64,000 nt of DNA from Chlamydiia bacterium. GTDB taxonomy: Bacteria; Chlamydiota; Chlamydiia; Chlamydiales; Simkaniaceae. A program made the position numbers and the translations under genes. The notes beneath the pieces are model-generated. The model did no database searches and was not told the DNA's origin. It saw only the letters and a program-made list of their open reading frames with translations. Position 1 is the first letter of the stretch, and the number at the start of each line of letters is the position of its first letter. The stretch is from NCBI GenBank assembly GCA_030429605.1, contig JAUIEV010000003.1, positions 186,001 through 250,000 of the forward strand, in the 5' to 3' direction. This document shows positions 43,911-52,525 of the stretch, in pieces.

Positions 43911-45843
43911 AGCACAACATAAAGCTGTACATACGCTAAAGGGACGGGTTCTCATTCTGGCTGGAGCCGGAAGTGGGAAAACAAGCGTTCTTGTGCATAG
44001 AATTGCTCACCTTATTTCTACTGGCGTCCCTCCCTCAAATATACTTGGACTTACATTTACAAATAAAGCCGCGCAAGAGATGCGAGAGCGCGTAGCAAAA
44101 GCAATAGGCAAGAAGTCTGCTTCTGAGGTTACGCTGTGCACATTTCATAGCTTTTGCATGAAGATTCTTCGACAAGAGATTCATCGCCTCGGGTACACTC
44201 AAAGCTTTTCTATTTATGATGAGCGAGATATAAAACGTGTTGTAAAACAGCTTATTCGCGATGAGCTTGAAATAGAGAAAGACCTCCCTTCAATTGAAAA
44301 AACCTTTAGCGAAATATGTAAAATACGAAATAACGCCGGGAAAGAAGAGCCGACTCATTGGCATGATGCATTTGCAAAAACAGTACATGATAAACTTGCC
44401 ATGTCTATGCGGGCGTATAATGCTGTTGATTTCGACACATTGCTCACACTCACGGTAGATCTTTTTGTTCAATTTCCAGAGATTCTGGAAAGATATCAGA
44501 ACATTTATAAATACATAATGATCGACGAGTACCAAGACACCAATCCAATTCAATACAAACTTGCATCTCTTCTCTCAAACAAGCACAACAACCTGTGTGT
44601 CGTCGGCGATGATGATCAATCAATTTATGGCTGGAGAGGGGCTGAAGTTGAGCATATTTTAAGCTTTAATGCGGAGACGACGATAAAGCTTGAGCAAAAC
44701 TATCGATCAACTCCAAGAATCCTTGAAGCTGCGAATGAAGTGATACGAAATAATGAAAAAAGGCACAACAAAACGCTGTTTAGCAAAAATGAGACGGGTG
44801 AAAAAATTGTTGTTTTCCACGCCCCCACTGAAGAAGAGGAAGCCCTCTCTGTCGTTGATCGATTGATACACTACAAAGAAGCTCATTCACTTGCCTGGAG
44901 CGATTTTGCTATACTATATAGGAGTAATATTCTCTCTCGCGTCTTCGAAAAGGCGCTTATGAGTGCCTCGTGGAAAAAGGGTGATTCTTGGATTCGAGGA
45001 ATACCGTATCAAGTTTTTGGCGGCACAGAACTCTACGAGCGTGCTGAGGTAAAAGATGTCCTAGCGTACATAAAAGTCATGGCAAATCCAGCCGATCAGG
45101 AAGCGCTTCTTCGCGTTATTAACCTCCCCAGAAGAGGCATCTCTGAAAAAACACTTGATACTGTCACACAATACCAACGAAAAGAAAAAAAAGCGCTCTA
45201 CCCTCTTCTTCAAGAAATCGCTGCATCAGAAACAAACTTTCTCGGAATCACCCAGAAGGGAAGAGATGGTATACGTACTTTTTTACATGCCATAGAAGAA
45301 GCCAAGAAAGTTCCTGGACTTCGCGCCTCTCTAGACTTTCTTCTCGATGAGATACAGTATAAAAAAGCAATTGATGAAGATGTGAAAAGTGATTCTATGC
45401 GTACCTTTAAATGGGAAAATGTGACGCAGTGCCTTCAGCTACTTGAAGAATATGAAAAAGACTCGCCTGGCGCGACTCTTGCTGACTTTGCTTCTGAAAC
45501 GCTTCTCGACACGTCTAAAAGTAGAACATCTAAAAAGTCTGGTGATGCAGTCACGCTCATGACTTTCCACTCCTCAAAAGGATTAGAGTTTCCATATGTT
45601 TTTCTCGTCGGACTTGAGGACCACATCATTCCCCACGAAAAAAGCCTTCAAGAAACAGGCTTAGAAGAGGAGCGAAGGCTGCTCTATGTTGCTATTACCC
45701 GAGCAAAAAAGCGACTTTTTATGAGCATGTCGAGGCAAAGAAACAGGTATGGAAAAATGCAAAAGTCCTCTCCTTCTCGCTTCCTCTTTGAGATTCCACA
45801 AACGATTCTCGATATGCAGTCGCACAAACACATTACAGACTGA
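43876..45843 (+). CDS. uvrD: UvrD/PcrA-type DNA helicase
   Basis: Superfamily 1 3'-5' helicase for repair and replication restart. Motifs in order: LNEAQHKAVHTLKG (Q motif), LAGAGSGKTSVLVHRIA (I), LTFTNKAAQEMRERV (Ia), IDEYQDTNPIQ (II), VGDDDQSIYGWRGA (III), LEQNYRST (IV), MTFHSSKGLEFPYVFLVGLE (V) and RRLLYVAITRAKKRL (VI). 655 residues, slightly short at the C-terminus compared with PcrA (about 720). ATG at 43876 inside rnpA is preferred to the TTG at 43867. Confidence 0.96.
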   Translation: MSKDKHSPKLNEAQHKAVHTLKGRVLILAGAGSGKTSVLVHRIAHLISTGVPPSNILGLTFTNKAAQEMRERVAKAIGKKSASEVTLCTFHSFCMKILRQEIHRLGYTQSFSIYDERDIKRVVKQLIRDELEIEKDLPSIEKTFSEICKIRNNAGKEEPTHWHDAFAKTVHDKLAMSMRAYNAVDFDTLLTLTVDLFVQFPEILERYQNIYKYIMIDEYQDTNPIQYKLASLLSNKHNNLCVVGDDDQSIYGWRGAEVEHILSFNAETTIKLEQNYRSTPRILEAANEVIRNNEKRHNKTLFSKNETGEKIVVFHAPTEEEEALSVVDRLIHYKEAHSLAWSDFAILYRSNILSRVFEKALMSASWKKGDSWIRGIPYQVFGGTELYERAEVKDVLAYIKVMANPADQEALLRVINLPRRGISEKTLDTVTQYQRKEKKALYPLLQEIAASETNFLGITQKGRDGIRTFLHAIEEAKKVPGLRASLDFLLDEIQYKKAIDEDVKSDSMRTFKWENVTQCLQLLEEYEKDSPGATLADFASETLLDTSKSRTSKKSGDAVTLMTFHSSKGLEFPYVFLVGLEDHIIPHEKSLQETGLEEERRLLYVAITRAKKRLFMSMSRQRNRYGKMQKSSPSRFLFEIPQTILDMQSHKHITD

Positions 45844-45844
45844 C

Positions 45845-46789
45845 CTAGTCACCTGCAATGATTTGATCAAGTGCTTTGTGAAAGGCTTCCGGAGCTTTTT
45901 CTCGAGCTTTTTCTGCGTAGGCGCGCGCCTCGCCTCTTTTTTTTGCCTCGAGCAAACACTCAGCTAAACGGTATTGAACTCTCCAAAGGTTTTTTGTAGA
46001 TGATGGAACTTCTTGAAGAACCTTCTCAAATGATGACAATGCTTGCTCTATCCCTACGCGTGATTTCATTGTCTCAAAAGCCAAAAGGCCTGTTTGGAGT
46101 TTTGTTTCAACTGACGAGGAAGATGCTTTTTTTTCAATCTCATGCTTCAATTTTTCTAAAAGCTTTGGATCGCCCTCAGGCGAGGCTTTCACAATAGCGT
46201 ATTTTTCTATTGCAAAAAGCGTATCGTCGCTTTTTCTCCTTCCTTCATCAACTATTTGTTCAATTAGTGATTCATTCTGTAGCTGTTTTGCCTTTGAAAG
46301 CAGTCCTATGAGCTCTTTGGGAGACAGTGCGCTTGAATTACCGAGGGCAGTTGTTATTCCTCTATACGTATCTAAAAGCTCTTTAATATGAGAGGCAAAC
46401 ACTTGAGGAGGAACAGGGACATACCCAACGGTTGTTACATACTCTTGATTTTCATCAAGGAGGACTAACGCAGGCAGCTGCGTGATCCCAAAGCGTTTTT
46501 TCAGTTCAGCATTTACTCTAAGAGTTGCTTTAGATTGCGTATTGATTTCGGGGAAATCAACAACGCACCCAACCATTGAGTTTTTTAACACTTCATTCAC
46601 CTGAGGAGAATGGAGCATTCCAGTGAGTTGCCGACTCTCTTCCGACCAATCTGATCCCACAAAAAGAAGGACAAGAGGGAGGTTATGTGCCTTTGCATTT
46701 TTCTCAGCATGCGGAAAAGCGCTTGTAAACTGAAGCGGAAAAAGCAAAGACTGAGTGAGTAAAAAAATAAATAGGTAGTATCGTTTCAT
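45845..46789 (-). CDS. exported thioredoxin-fold protein lacking CxxC, with helical repeats
   Basis: Signal peptide MKRYYLFIFLLTQSLLFPLQ, with cleavage near TSA. Residues 28-140 follow a thioredoxin-like fold: PLVLLFVGSDWSEESRQLTG at the position of the active site, then FGITQLPALVLLDENQEYVT with the cis-Pro. The expected CxxC is replaced by DWSEES, so it is not redox-active. The second half has TPR-like helices (IEQALSSFEKVLQEVP, VQYRLAECLLEAKKRGEARA). In C. trachomatis, thioredoxin/disulfide-isomerase-like genes lie in this region as I recall it. It may be a periplasmic binding or chaperone protein. Confidence 0.8.
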   Translation of the reverse strand: MKRYYLFIFLLTQSLLFPLQFTSAFPHAEKNAKAHNLPLVLLFVGSDWSEESRQLTGMLHSPQVNEVLKNSMVGCVVDFPEINTQSKATLRVNAELKKRFGITQLPALVLLDENQEYVTTVGYVPVPPQVFASHIKELLDTYRGITTALGNSSALSPKELIGLLSKAKQLQNESLIEQIVDEGRRKSDDTLFAIEKYAIVKASPEGDPKLLEKLKHEIEKKASSSSVETKLQTGLLAFETMKSRVGIEQALSSFEKVLQEVPSSTKNLWRVQYRLAECLLEAKKRGEARAYAEKAREKAPEAFHKALDQIIAGD

Positions 46790-46796
46790 AACTCCT

Positions 46797-46825
46797 TGGT
46801 CTCAACAGGGTAAGGTGCTATACTA
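46797..46825 (+). promoter_or_regulatory. candidate promoter of the DTW-domain gene
   Basis: TTGGTC (46797-46802), a 17-base spacer and TATACT (46820-46825), 30 bases before the ATG at 46856. Confidence 0.5.
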
Positions 46826-46855
46826 GTGTAAATATTGAGAAGTAGTGTATAAAAA

Positions 46856-47326
46856 ATGCAATCATTTCTGCCTACAATAATTTTACGTCACAAAAAGGAA
46901 AACCTAAAAAAATGCTCACTTCGAGGGCTTGAAACTCGTGAAGATATGCTTTTTTTGAAATATCCTCGAGAATCTCTTCCGACGCTTTCTGGATACATAC
47001 ATTTATCACTTGATGCTCCACCCCTTTCTCATGCTGACAAAGACAAAGGCCTCCTTCTTCTGGACTCGACATGGAGATACGAAAAAGGAATGAGAAAACT
47101 TGTTCCTGAATACGTTGAAAAAAGAAGCATTCCCCCTTCTTTCATAACTGCATACCCAAGAAAGCAAACGGACTGTATAGAACCAGACAAAGGCCTTGCC
47201 TCTGTAGAAGCACTTTTCCTCGCCTATCTATTATCTGGAAAGGACACAACAGGCCTTCTCGACCTCTACTATTGGAAAGACCTTTTTTTTGAAAAAAACA
47301 AAGACGCTTTACACTCGTATCTGTGA
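46856..47326 (+). CDS. DTW/Tsr3-superfamily protein, probable RNA aminocarboxypropyltransferase
   Basis: 156 residues. The D-x-T-W motif is in LLLLDSTWRYEKGMRKLVPE, followed by RSIPPSFITAYPRKQTDCIE and GLASVEALFLAYLLSG, which match the SAM-binding fold shared by TapT (DTW-domain tRNA-uridine acp transferases) and Tsr3 (rRNA acp transferase). Such enzymes transfer a 3-amino-3-carboxypropyl group from SAM to RNA. Whether the substrate is tRNA or 16S rRNA cannot be told. It ends within the 3' end of the convergent permease gene (18-base overlap). Confidence 0.75.
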   Translation: MQSFLPTIILRHKKENLKKCSLRGLETREDMLFLKYPRESLPTLSGYIHLSLDAPPLSHADKDKGLLLLDSTWRYEKGMRKLVPEYVEKRSIPPSFITAYPRKQTDCIEPDKGLASVEALFLAYLLSGKDTTGLLDLYYWKDLFFEKNKDALHSYL

Positions 47327-48523
47327 GAGAACCTGAATAATGAGCTCAAAAACGACAAAAGCAGCAAGGAGCATGAGCATTCCCCGACCACCTCCTAACT
47401 GAGGCGCAACGCCTTCTTTATGCTTATAGTATCGGCCGACCCATACCATGATAATTGGATACAACCCTAAAAGAAGTGCACACCCAATCCCCCCGGCATA
47501 TCCAAGGGCAACAATAAAAATATCCGGATTGTATGAAGCCACCATGGCAGCAGGAAGGAATACTCCAATGCACAGCCACAGCTTTTTTATCCTTGTTTTT
47601 TCAATTCGCAGCCCATCAGCTAAAAAGTCTGTCAACCCAAGAGAAACCCCTAAAAAAGAGGTAGTCAAAGCAAAAAAGCTGAAAAACTGGCCGATGAGAA
47701 AAATATCGGAGTTTGGAAAGAGGTGTCGAAGTGGTTCAACAGCAGACTTTCCATTCGTGAGGGCCCACTCTAGTCCGTAGCTTCCTTCAACGGGAATAAT
47801 CCCAAGAATGAGTATCTCCCAGATGGAGTATATAACAAAAGGAATTGCAGTCCCAATAACGATTGCAAAGCGCACAAGCTTCACATTTCGCTCGAGGTAT
47901 TCATACAAGGTAGGCAATGTGCCTTGATACCCAAAAGAACCAAAAAGAACAGGCAAAGCAAACAAAGATGCCGTCCAGTTTTTTTGAGCAAGCTTACTTA
48001 GATCAATTTCTCTTATGCCAATAGCAAGAAAAGCAAAGTATGATGCAACAAGACCAACCATTAAAAAAAGGTTTACTTTATCAACTGCTCTTGCACCGAC
48101 ATAGACAAAGATAGCAAAAAAGAGGGTAAATAAGAATATCCCAGCTCTCTCTGGAAGCCACATCCCAAAAACTGCTTGGACTGCTTCTCCCCCAAGATCA
48201 ACATAGGCTATTGTGAGCGTATAAAATAAGAAAAGATAGAGGAGCCATGCAAAAAAAGAGCCTATTGGCCCCAAAAGGGTTCGAGCCATCGTGATGATAT
48301 TCGCCCCTTTGGGCATCCATACACAAATTTCCAGGAAAAGCATTCCTGTGGCAACACTAAAAAGCCAACAAATGAGATACATTACTATGGCGGGTACAAA
48401 TCCACCAAGTGCTGTTGAAACAGGCAATGCAAGCATACCTGCTCCTATTGCCGTACCGCCAACAATTAAGGCACCACCTAAACCCTTACTTAGCTGAAAT
48501 GAATGACTCACAAATTGCTCCAA
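47309..48523 (-). CDS. tyrP: aromatic amino acid permease (TyrP family)
   Basis: Eleven-helix carrier of the hydroxy/aromatic amino acid permease family, importing tyrosine or tryptophan with protons. The N-terminal LGGALIVGGTAIGAGMLALP is the family signature. 404 residues, normal length. C. trachomatis has tyrP-type permeases; substrate preference cannot be read from the sequence. GTP-like motifs are absent. No ribosome-binding site stands out. Confidence 0.92.
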   Translation of the reverse strand: MEQFVSHSFQLSKGLGGALIVGGTAIGAGMLALPVSTALGGFVPAIVMYLICWLFSVATGMLFLEICVWMPKGANIITMARTLLGPIGSFFAWLLYLFLFYTLTIAYVDLGGEAVQAVFGMWLPERAGIFLFTLFFAIFVYVGARAVDKVNLFLMVGLVASYFAFLAIGIREIDLSKLAQKNWTASLFALPVLFGSFGYQGTLPTLYEYLERNVKLVRFAIVIGTAIPFVIYSIWEILILGIIPVEGSYGLEWALTNGKSAVEPLRHLFPNSDIFLIGQFFSFFALTTSFLGVSLGLTDFLADGLRIEKTRIKKLWLCIGVFLPAAMVASYNPDIFIVALGYAGGIGCALLLGLYPIIMVWVGRYYKHKEGVAPQLGGGRGMLMLLAAFVVFELIIQVLSQIRV

Positions 48524-48628
48524 AAAAACTTTCCTGAGTATAGCCCCTCATTCAATAGAGAACAAGAGTTGTTCATTTTTTTGATATGATGTAGACTCAT
48601 TCGAAACGAGACAGAGCCCCCGAGGATT

Positions 48629-49858
48629 GTGGAACCGAAAATATATACCAAAGACCAGCACGGCATCGACAACACAAAAATTGATTCCCATGCATATTAT
48701 ATTTTACAGAAATTGCATCAAAGTGGGTATGAAGCATACATTGTAGGCGGCGGCGTACGAGACCTTCTCCTAGGCCAAAAACCAAAAGACTATGATATTT
48801 CAACCTCTGCAAAGCCGGAAGAAATAAAGAAAGTCTTTCCAAATTGCATTCTTATTGGACGAAGATTTCGACTTGCGCACATTCGATTTGGAAAAAAAGT
48901 ATTTGAAGTGTCGACGTTTAGATCAGGAAATATTTCTGATGACTCCCTCATAATCCAGGACAATGTCTGGGGAACAGCTGAAGAAGATGTTGTTCGAAGA
49001 GACTTTACATGTAACGGCCTTTTTTACGACGGACAGGATGAAACAGTTATTGACTACGTTGATGGCGTCAAAGACATAAAGAAAAATTTTCTTCGTGTCA
49101 TTGGCAAACCATATGCCCGGTTTAAGCAAGACCCAGTCCGCATGATTCGCATGATCAAGTTTATTGGTAGGTATGGTTTTGAAGCTGATCCGGAAGCTGA
49201 ACAAGCGCTCCTTGAGTGCCGTAGCGAAATTTTAAAAAGCTCGCAGGCAAGAATTTTGGAAGAGTTGCTTCGAATGCTTGAGTCAGGACACTCACACCAG
49301 TTTTTCAAGCTCATGACTGACAAAGGGCTTATGCAGATCCTCCTTCCAAAAATTGGAGAGTTCCTTGAAACTGATGAAGGAGCACTCGTTTTTTCGTATT
49401 TACAAGAAGTAGATGCTGCAATGCGTGAGCGGAAAAAAAGACAGCATGACAGAGCGGTCCTGCTCTCATGCCTTATTTTCCCGATGGTTGAAAAGCACCT
49501 TGCAATCCACTACCTGGAGGGTGGCCATACCCCTCACCTTGGTACAATCCATGGAGAGGCATATGCACTCATAAATGAGACCTTTCTTCCTTTCTTCAAA
49601 ATTCCACGAAGAATGAAAGGGAAAATGACCTCTATTATTACATCACAATATCGAATCACACCTCTCACAAAACGAAAACCAAAAAAAATCAGAGTCCCTC
49701 GAATTGCTGATTTTGACCTAGCCGTTTCTTTTGCGTCATTTCGAAATAGAATTGAGCCCGGATTGACGGAAATCATCAGCAGATGGGAAGAAGCTATTGT
49801 AGACTATCAGCCACCTGAAAAAGTAAAAAAAAGACGCCCTAGAAAAAGACGTTCATGA
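48629..49858 (+). CDS. pcnB: poly(A) polymerase I
   Basis: Adds 3' poly(A) tails to RNA and aids its decay. Class II nucleotidyltransferase: YIVGGGVRDLLLGQKPKDYD has the GG and the D-x-D. LIGRRFRLAHIRFGKKVFEV distinguishes PcnB from CCA-adding enzymes. RRDFTCNGLFYD and VRMIRMIKFIGRYGFEA follow, and the end is Arg/Lys-rich (KVKKRRPRKRRS), as in PcnB. The start is GTG with GAGG only four bases upstream. ATGA overlap with the following hydrolase gene; then lpxB. The pcnB-lpxB neighbourhood also occurs in Chlamydia, as I recall it. Confidence 0.94.
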   Translation: MEPKIYTKDQHGIDNTKIDSHAYYILQKLHQSGYEAYIVGGGVRDLLLGQKPKDYDISTSAKPEEIKKVFPNCILIGRRFRLAHIRFGKKVFEVSTFRSGNISDDSLIIQDNVWGTAEEDVVRRDFTCNGLFYDGQDETVIDYVDGVKDIKKNFLRVIGKPYARFKQDPVRMIRMIKFIGRYGFEADPEAEQALLECRSEILKSSQARILEELLRMLESGHSHQFFKLMTDKGLMQILLPKIGEFLETDEGALVFSYLQEVDAAMRERKKRQHDRAVLLSCLIFPMVEKHLAIHYLEGGHTPHLGTIHGEAYALINETFLPFFKIPRRMKGKMTSIITSQYRITPLTKRKPKKIRVPRIADFDLAVSFASFRNRIEPGLTEIISRWEEAIVDYQPPEKVKKRRPRKRRS

Positions 49859-50616
49859 AGCTTTTACCGTATACAACAAGCATTTGTCCGTATCCTATTC
49901 ATTTTTTTGGACCCTCGCTGGATGAAGGCCCCCTTCCGACCGTTTTTTACTTTGCAATTTCCGCTGAAGAGTCTTTAACCCTCGATCCATTTAATCAACC
50001 TGTCCTTCCTTTTCTCAACGAAAAAGCCCGTGTTTTTTCAATCACCCTTCCCGGCCACGAGCACCCACACGTAAAAGAAGATGCAATGACCTATTGGCAG
50101 GAAAACCTTTTGAAGGGAAACGATCTATTCAGTCCATTTAGAAACGGAGTAAAAGCCCTTATCTATGAACTGATAGAAAAAAATATTGCTTTAAGTGAAA
50201 AAATTGGCTTTATGGGGCTTTCTCGAGGCGGATTTGCAGCGCTTCACGTTTCAAAAGTACTAGAGTTCAATGTACCAATTGTTCTCTTCGCTCCTCTCCT
50301 TGATCTGGAACAGGTGCAAGAGTTTGAAAGTATGCCAAAAAACATCCTCCTTGATCATATGATCGGCCCATACGTGAGCAAATATGCGCGTGATACTATT
50401 TGGATGTCTATTGGAAATAATGACACGCGAGTTGGGACGAAGTCTGCTATTGCATGGTTTCAGTCAGTCTGCGAGACTGCACTCGCTGAAGGCCTCCGCA
50501 CACCACGTATTGAGCTTCACATCTCTCCTTCCATTGGATACAAAGGACATGGAACAGACCAACCGACGTTTAACAGAGGAGCATTATGGCTCAAAGATTT
50601 ACTGCTTCCCAAGTAA
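49855..50616 (+). CDS. alpha/beta hydrolase, substrate unknown
   Basis: 253 residues of alpha/beta-hydrolase fold. The nucleophile elbow is FMGLSRGGFAALH (Ser, about residue 121), the acid is probably the Asp in IGNNDTRVGTKS and the base the His in IGYKGHGTDQ. There is no signal peptide. LPGHEHPHVKEDAM would form the oxyanion/lid area. It resembles dienelactone hydrolase or prolyl oligopeptidase-like esterases, but nothing specific. It overlaps pcnB by four bases and lpxB by 31 bases, so all three are translationally linked. Confidence 0.85.
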   Translation: MKLLPYTTSICPYPIHFFGPSLDEGPLPTVFYFAISAEESLTLDPFNQPVLPFLNEKARVFSITLPGHEHPHVKEDAMTYWQENLLKGNDLFSPFRNGVKALIYELIEKNIALSEKIGFMGLSRGGFAALHVSKVLEFNVPIVLFAPLLDLEQVQEFESMPKNILLDHMIGPYVSKYARDTIWMSIGNNDTRVGTKSAIAWFQSVCETALAEGLRTPRIELHISPSIGYKGHGTDQPTFNRGALWLKDLLLPK

Positions 50617-51704
50617 ATTACTACATTTTTTCAGGTGAAACAAGTGGAGATGCACGAGGTGCAGAGCTCTTATCAGCGTTAAAAAACCACTCCCCACTCG
50701 CAACAGTCCATGGCGTACCCGGCCCTCAACTTCGCGCTTTAGGCGTAAAGCACTCAATCACTATGGAATCGTTCCAAGTAATGGGGTTTATTGATGTCGT
50801 AAAGTCACTCCCAAAGCTCTACAGGCTTTTCTTTCATGTAAAAACGGAAATCCTAAACCTGAATCCTGAAGTGGTCATCATGGTAGATTATGCTGATTTT
50901 TCACTTCGCATGGCAAAACACCTACGGAAGGCAGGATATAAAGGGAAAATCGTCCAGTACGTCTCACCAAGTGTTTGGGCGTGGAAAAAACACCGTATTG
51001 CTCACATTGAAAAAAATCTCGATTTACTTCTTACAATCCTCCCGTTTGAGCCAGCCTATTTTGACCAAACAAAGATCTGCGCAAAATATGTCGGCCATCC
51101 CCTTACTCAGAAAAACAACGAAATACCTTCTGTTGAATGGACCCCTCCTTTCGATGTGCCGTTTATAGCTATTTTCCCAGGAAGTAGGGAGACAGAAATT
51201 TCAAAAAACCTTCCATTACAACTTGCTGTTGCCCAAGAAACGAAAAGACCTATCGCAATCTCGTGTGCACATGAAAAATTTAAAAAAATAATCGAATTAA
51301 TAACACCAGCCGATATACCCATTATCTCTTCCGAACACACGGCTGAACTGATGAATGCATGTACGTATGCAATCGCGACATCAGGAACAATCTGCCTAGA
51401 ATTGGCATTAAAGAATATTCCAACAGTCTGTACGTATGCGATTCGCCCATTTGACGAGTTTCTCGCTACAAAAATTTTTAAAATCAACCTCCCATACTAC
51501 TGTATTGTAAATATTATTGCTGGAAGAGAGGTGTTTCCAGAGCTTTTTGGATCTCGCCTTTCTTTTCACTCGCTGTCTATTGCACTGAGAAAAGTGATTG
51601 AGGGTGAACACGCATGTGACACAAGGGCGGTTCGAGAAATGCTCGGAACTAAAGAGGCTGCAAAAGAAGCCGCTCAAGAAATTGCCCTTTTGCACACATC
51701 GTAA
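50586..51704 (+). CDS. lpxB: lipid-A-disaccharide synthase
   Basis: GT19 enzyme that joins UDP-diacylglucosamine and lipid X in lipid A synthesis, at the inner membrane. FSGETSGDARGAELLSALKN, VQYVSPSVWAWKKHRI, LPFEPAYF and YVGHPL are characteristic, as are AIFPGSRETEI and ATSGTICLELALKNIPTVC. 372 residues, the standard length; Chlamydiaceae LpxB is longer with an added N-terminal part, as I recall it. ATG lies inside the preceding gene. Lipid A genes sit alongside heptose genes in this genome. Confidence 0.96.
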   Translation: MAQRFTASQVNYYIFSGETSGDARGAELLSALKNHSPLATVHGVPGPQLRALGVKHSITMESFQVMGFIDVVKSLPKLYRLFFHVKTEILNLNPEVVIMVDYADFSLRMAKHLRKAGYKGKIVQYVSPSVWAWKKHRIAHIEKNLDLLLTILPFEPAYFDQTKICAKYVGHPLTQKNNEIPSVEWTPPFDVPFIAIFPGSRETEISKNLPLQLAVAQETKRPIAISCAHEKFKKIIELITPADIPIISSEHTAELMNACTYAIATSGTICLELALKNIPTVCTYAIRPFDEFLATKIFKINLPYYCIVNIIAGREVFPELFGSRLSFHSLSIALRKVIEGEHACDTRAVREMLGTKEAAKEAAQEIALLHTS

Positions 51705-51830
51705 AAAAGACATATTCTTTTTTTTCCTTCTATACGACTTCTTGAAAATTTCCATTCAACACACATAAATTTTTGTGGATTCTTATCTTTCTATAACGTA
51801 TTATTTTCGAGATACAAAAGAGATAATTCC

Positions 51831-52322
51831 ATGGATGACAGTCATCTTATTTACGTAGACCGCCTTACTGACGAGAGAATTGAAAAAATCAATTGTCAGC
51901 TTACTCCCGAATTTATAGACGTTCAGGAAAAAGATCTCTCGTATCCAGATCCTGTGCAGGCTCAAGGTGAAGCGTATGTTGCAAGTGACCATCTCGTTGT
52001 CCACTTGGATGTTTCAACGACAGCACTCCTGCCCTGCAAGACATGTAACGAACCGCTGAAAAAAAATGTTTCACTCCACCATGTCTACCACACAATTCCT
52101 CTTTCCGATTTAAAACACGCTATTTTTGATATCCGCGACATTCTTCGCGAAAATATTTTAATTGAATCTCCTCAGTTTGCTGAGTGTGACGACAATAACT
52201 GTCCTCATCGAGTCCAGTTTTCTGAATTCCTTCAGAAAGGTGACACTGTAACAAAAGTTGACACAGATGAGCATTCTAATTTTCCATTTGCACACTTGGA
52301 TGAAGAGATAAATAAGTCATAA
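51831..52322 (+). CDS. YceD/DUF177 family protein
   Basis: 163 residues. The family's conserved CxxC is in LPCKTCNEPLKKNV, and a late acidic segment follows (IRENILIESPQ-like, here DILRENILIESPQFAECDD). YceD genes nearly always precede rpmF, as here (21 bases apart), and the protein is linked to 23S rRNA accumulation. The C-terminal extension with HVDTDEHSNFPF-like sequence is variable. Confidence 0.88.
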   Translation: MDDSHLIYVDRLTDERIEKINCQLTPEFIDVQEKDLSYPDPVQAQGEAYVASDHLVVHLDVSTTALLPCKTCNEPLKKNVSLHHVYHTIPLSDLKHAIFDIRDILRENILIESPQFAECDDNNCPHRVQFSEFLQKGDTVTKVDTDEHSNFPFAHLDEEINKS

Positions 52323-52342
52323 CGATAAATATGGAGTAACCA

Positions 52343-52525
52343 ATGGCTGTACCACGTAACCGCCACTCGAATTCGAGAAAAAACAAAAAGCGAGCTCACG
52401 ACGCAAAATCTGTTACTAATGCTGTAGCATGTTCAAACTGCGGCAAAAAACATCTCCCACACCGTGTCTGCCCTCATTGTGGTCACTACGCGGGTAAAAA
52501 CTGGGTAAATGCAGAAAGCGAATAA
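52343..52525 (+). CDS. rpmF: 50S ribosomal protein L32
   Basis: 60 residues. MAVPRNRHSNSRKNKKRAHD at the start and two CxxC zinc pairs (CSNCGKKHLPHRVCPHCGHY) make it unambiguous. GGAG eight bases before the ATG. It overlaps plsX by 17 bases, linking ribosome and phospholipid genes. Confidence 0.97.
   Translation: MAVPRNRHSNSRKNKKRAHDAKSVTNAVACSNCGKKHLPHRVCPHCGHYAGKNWVNAESE

Noticed and set aside
51709-51729. A/T-only inverted repeat (AAAAAAGA / TCTTTTTT) after lpxB as a terminator
   Set aside because: The stem lacks GC pairs and would be too weak; it may simply reflect AT-rich sequence.
51705-51830. AT-rich gap before the YceD gene as a promoter
   Set aside because: TTGTGG and TATAAC/TATTAT are present but with spacers of 13 or 20 bases, so no convincing promoter can be drawn.
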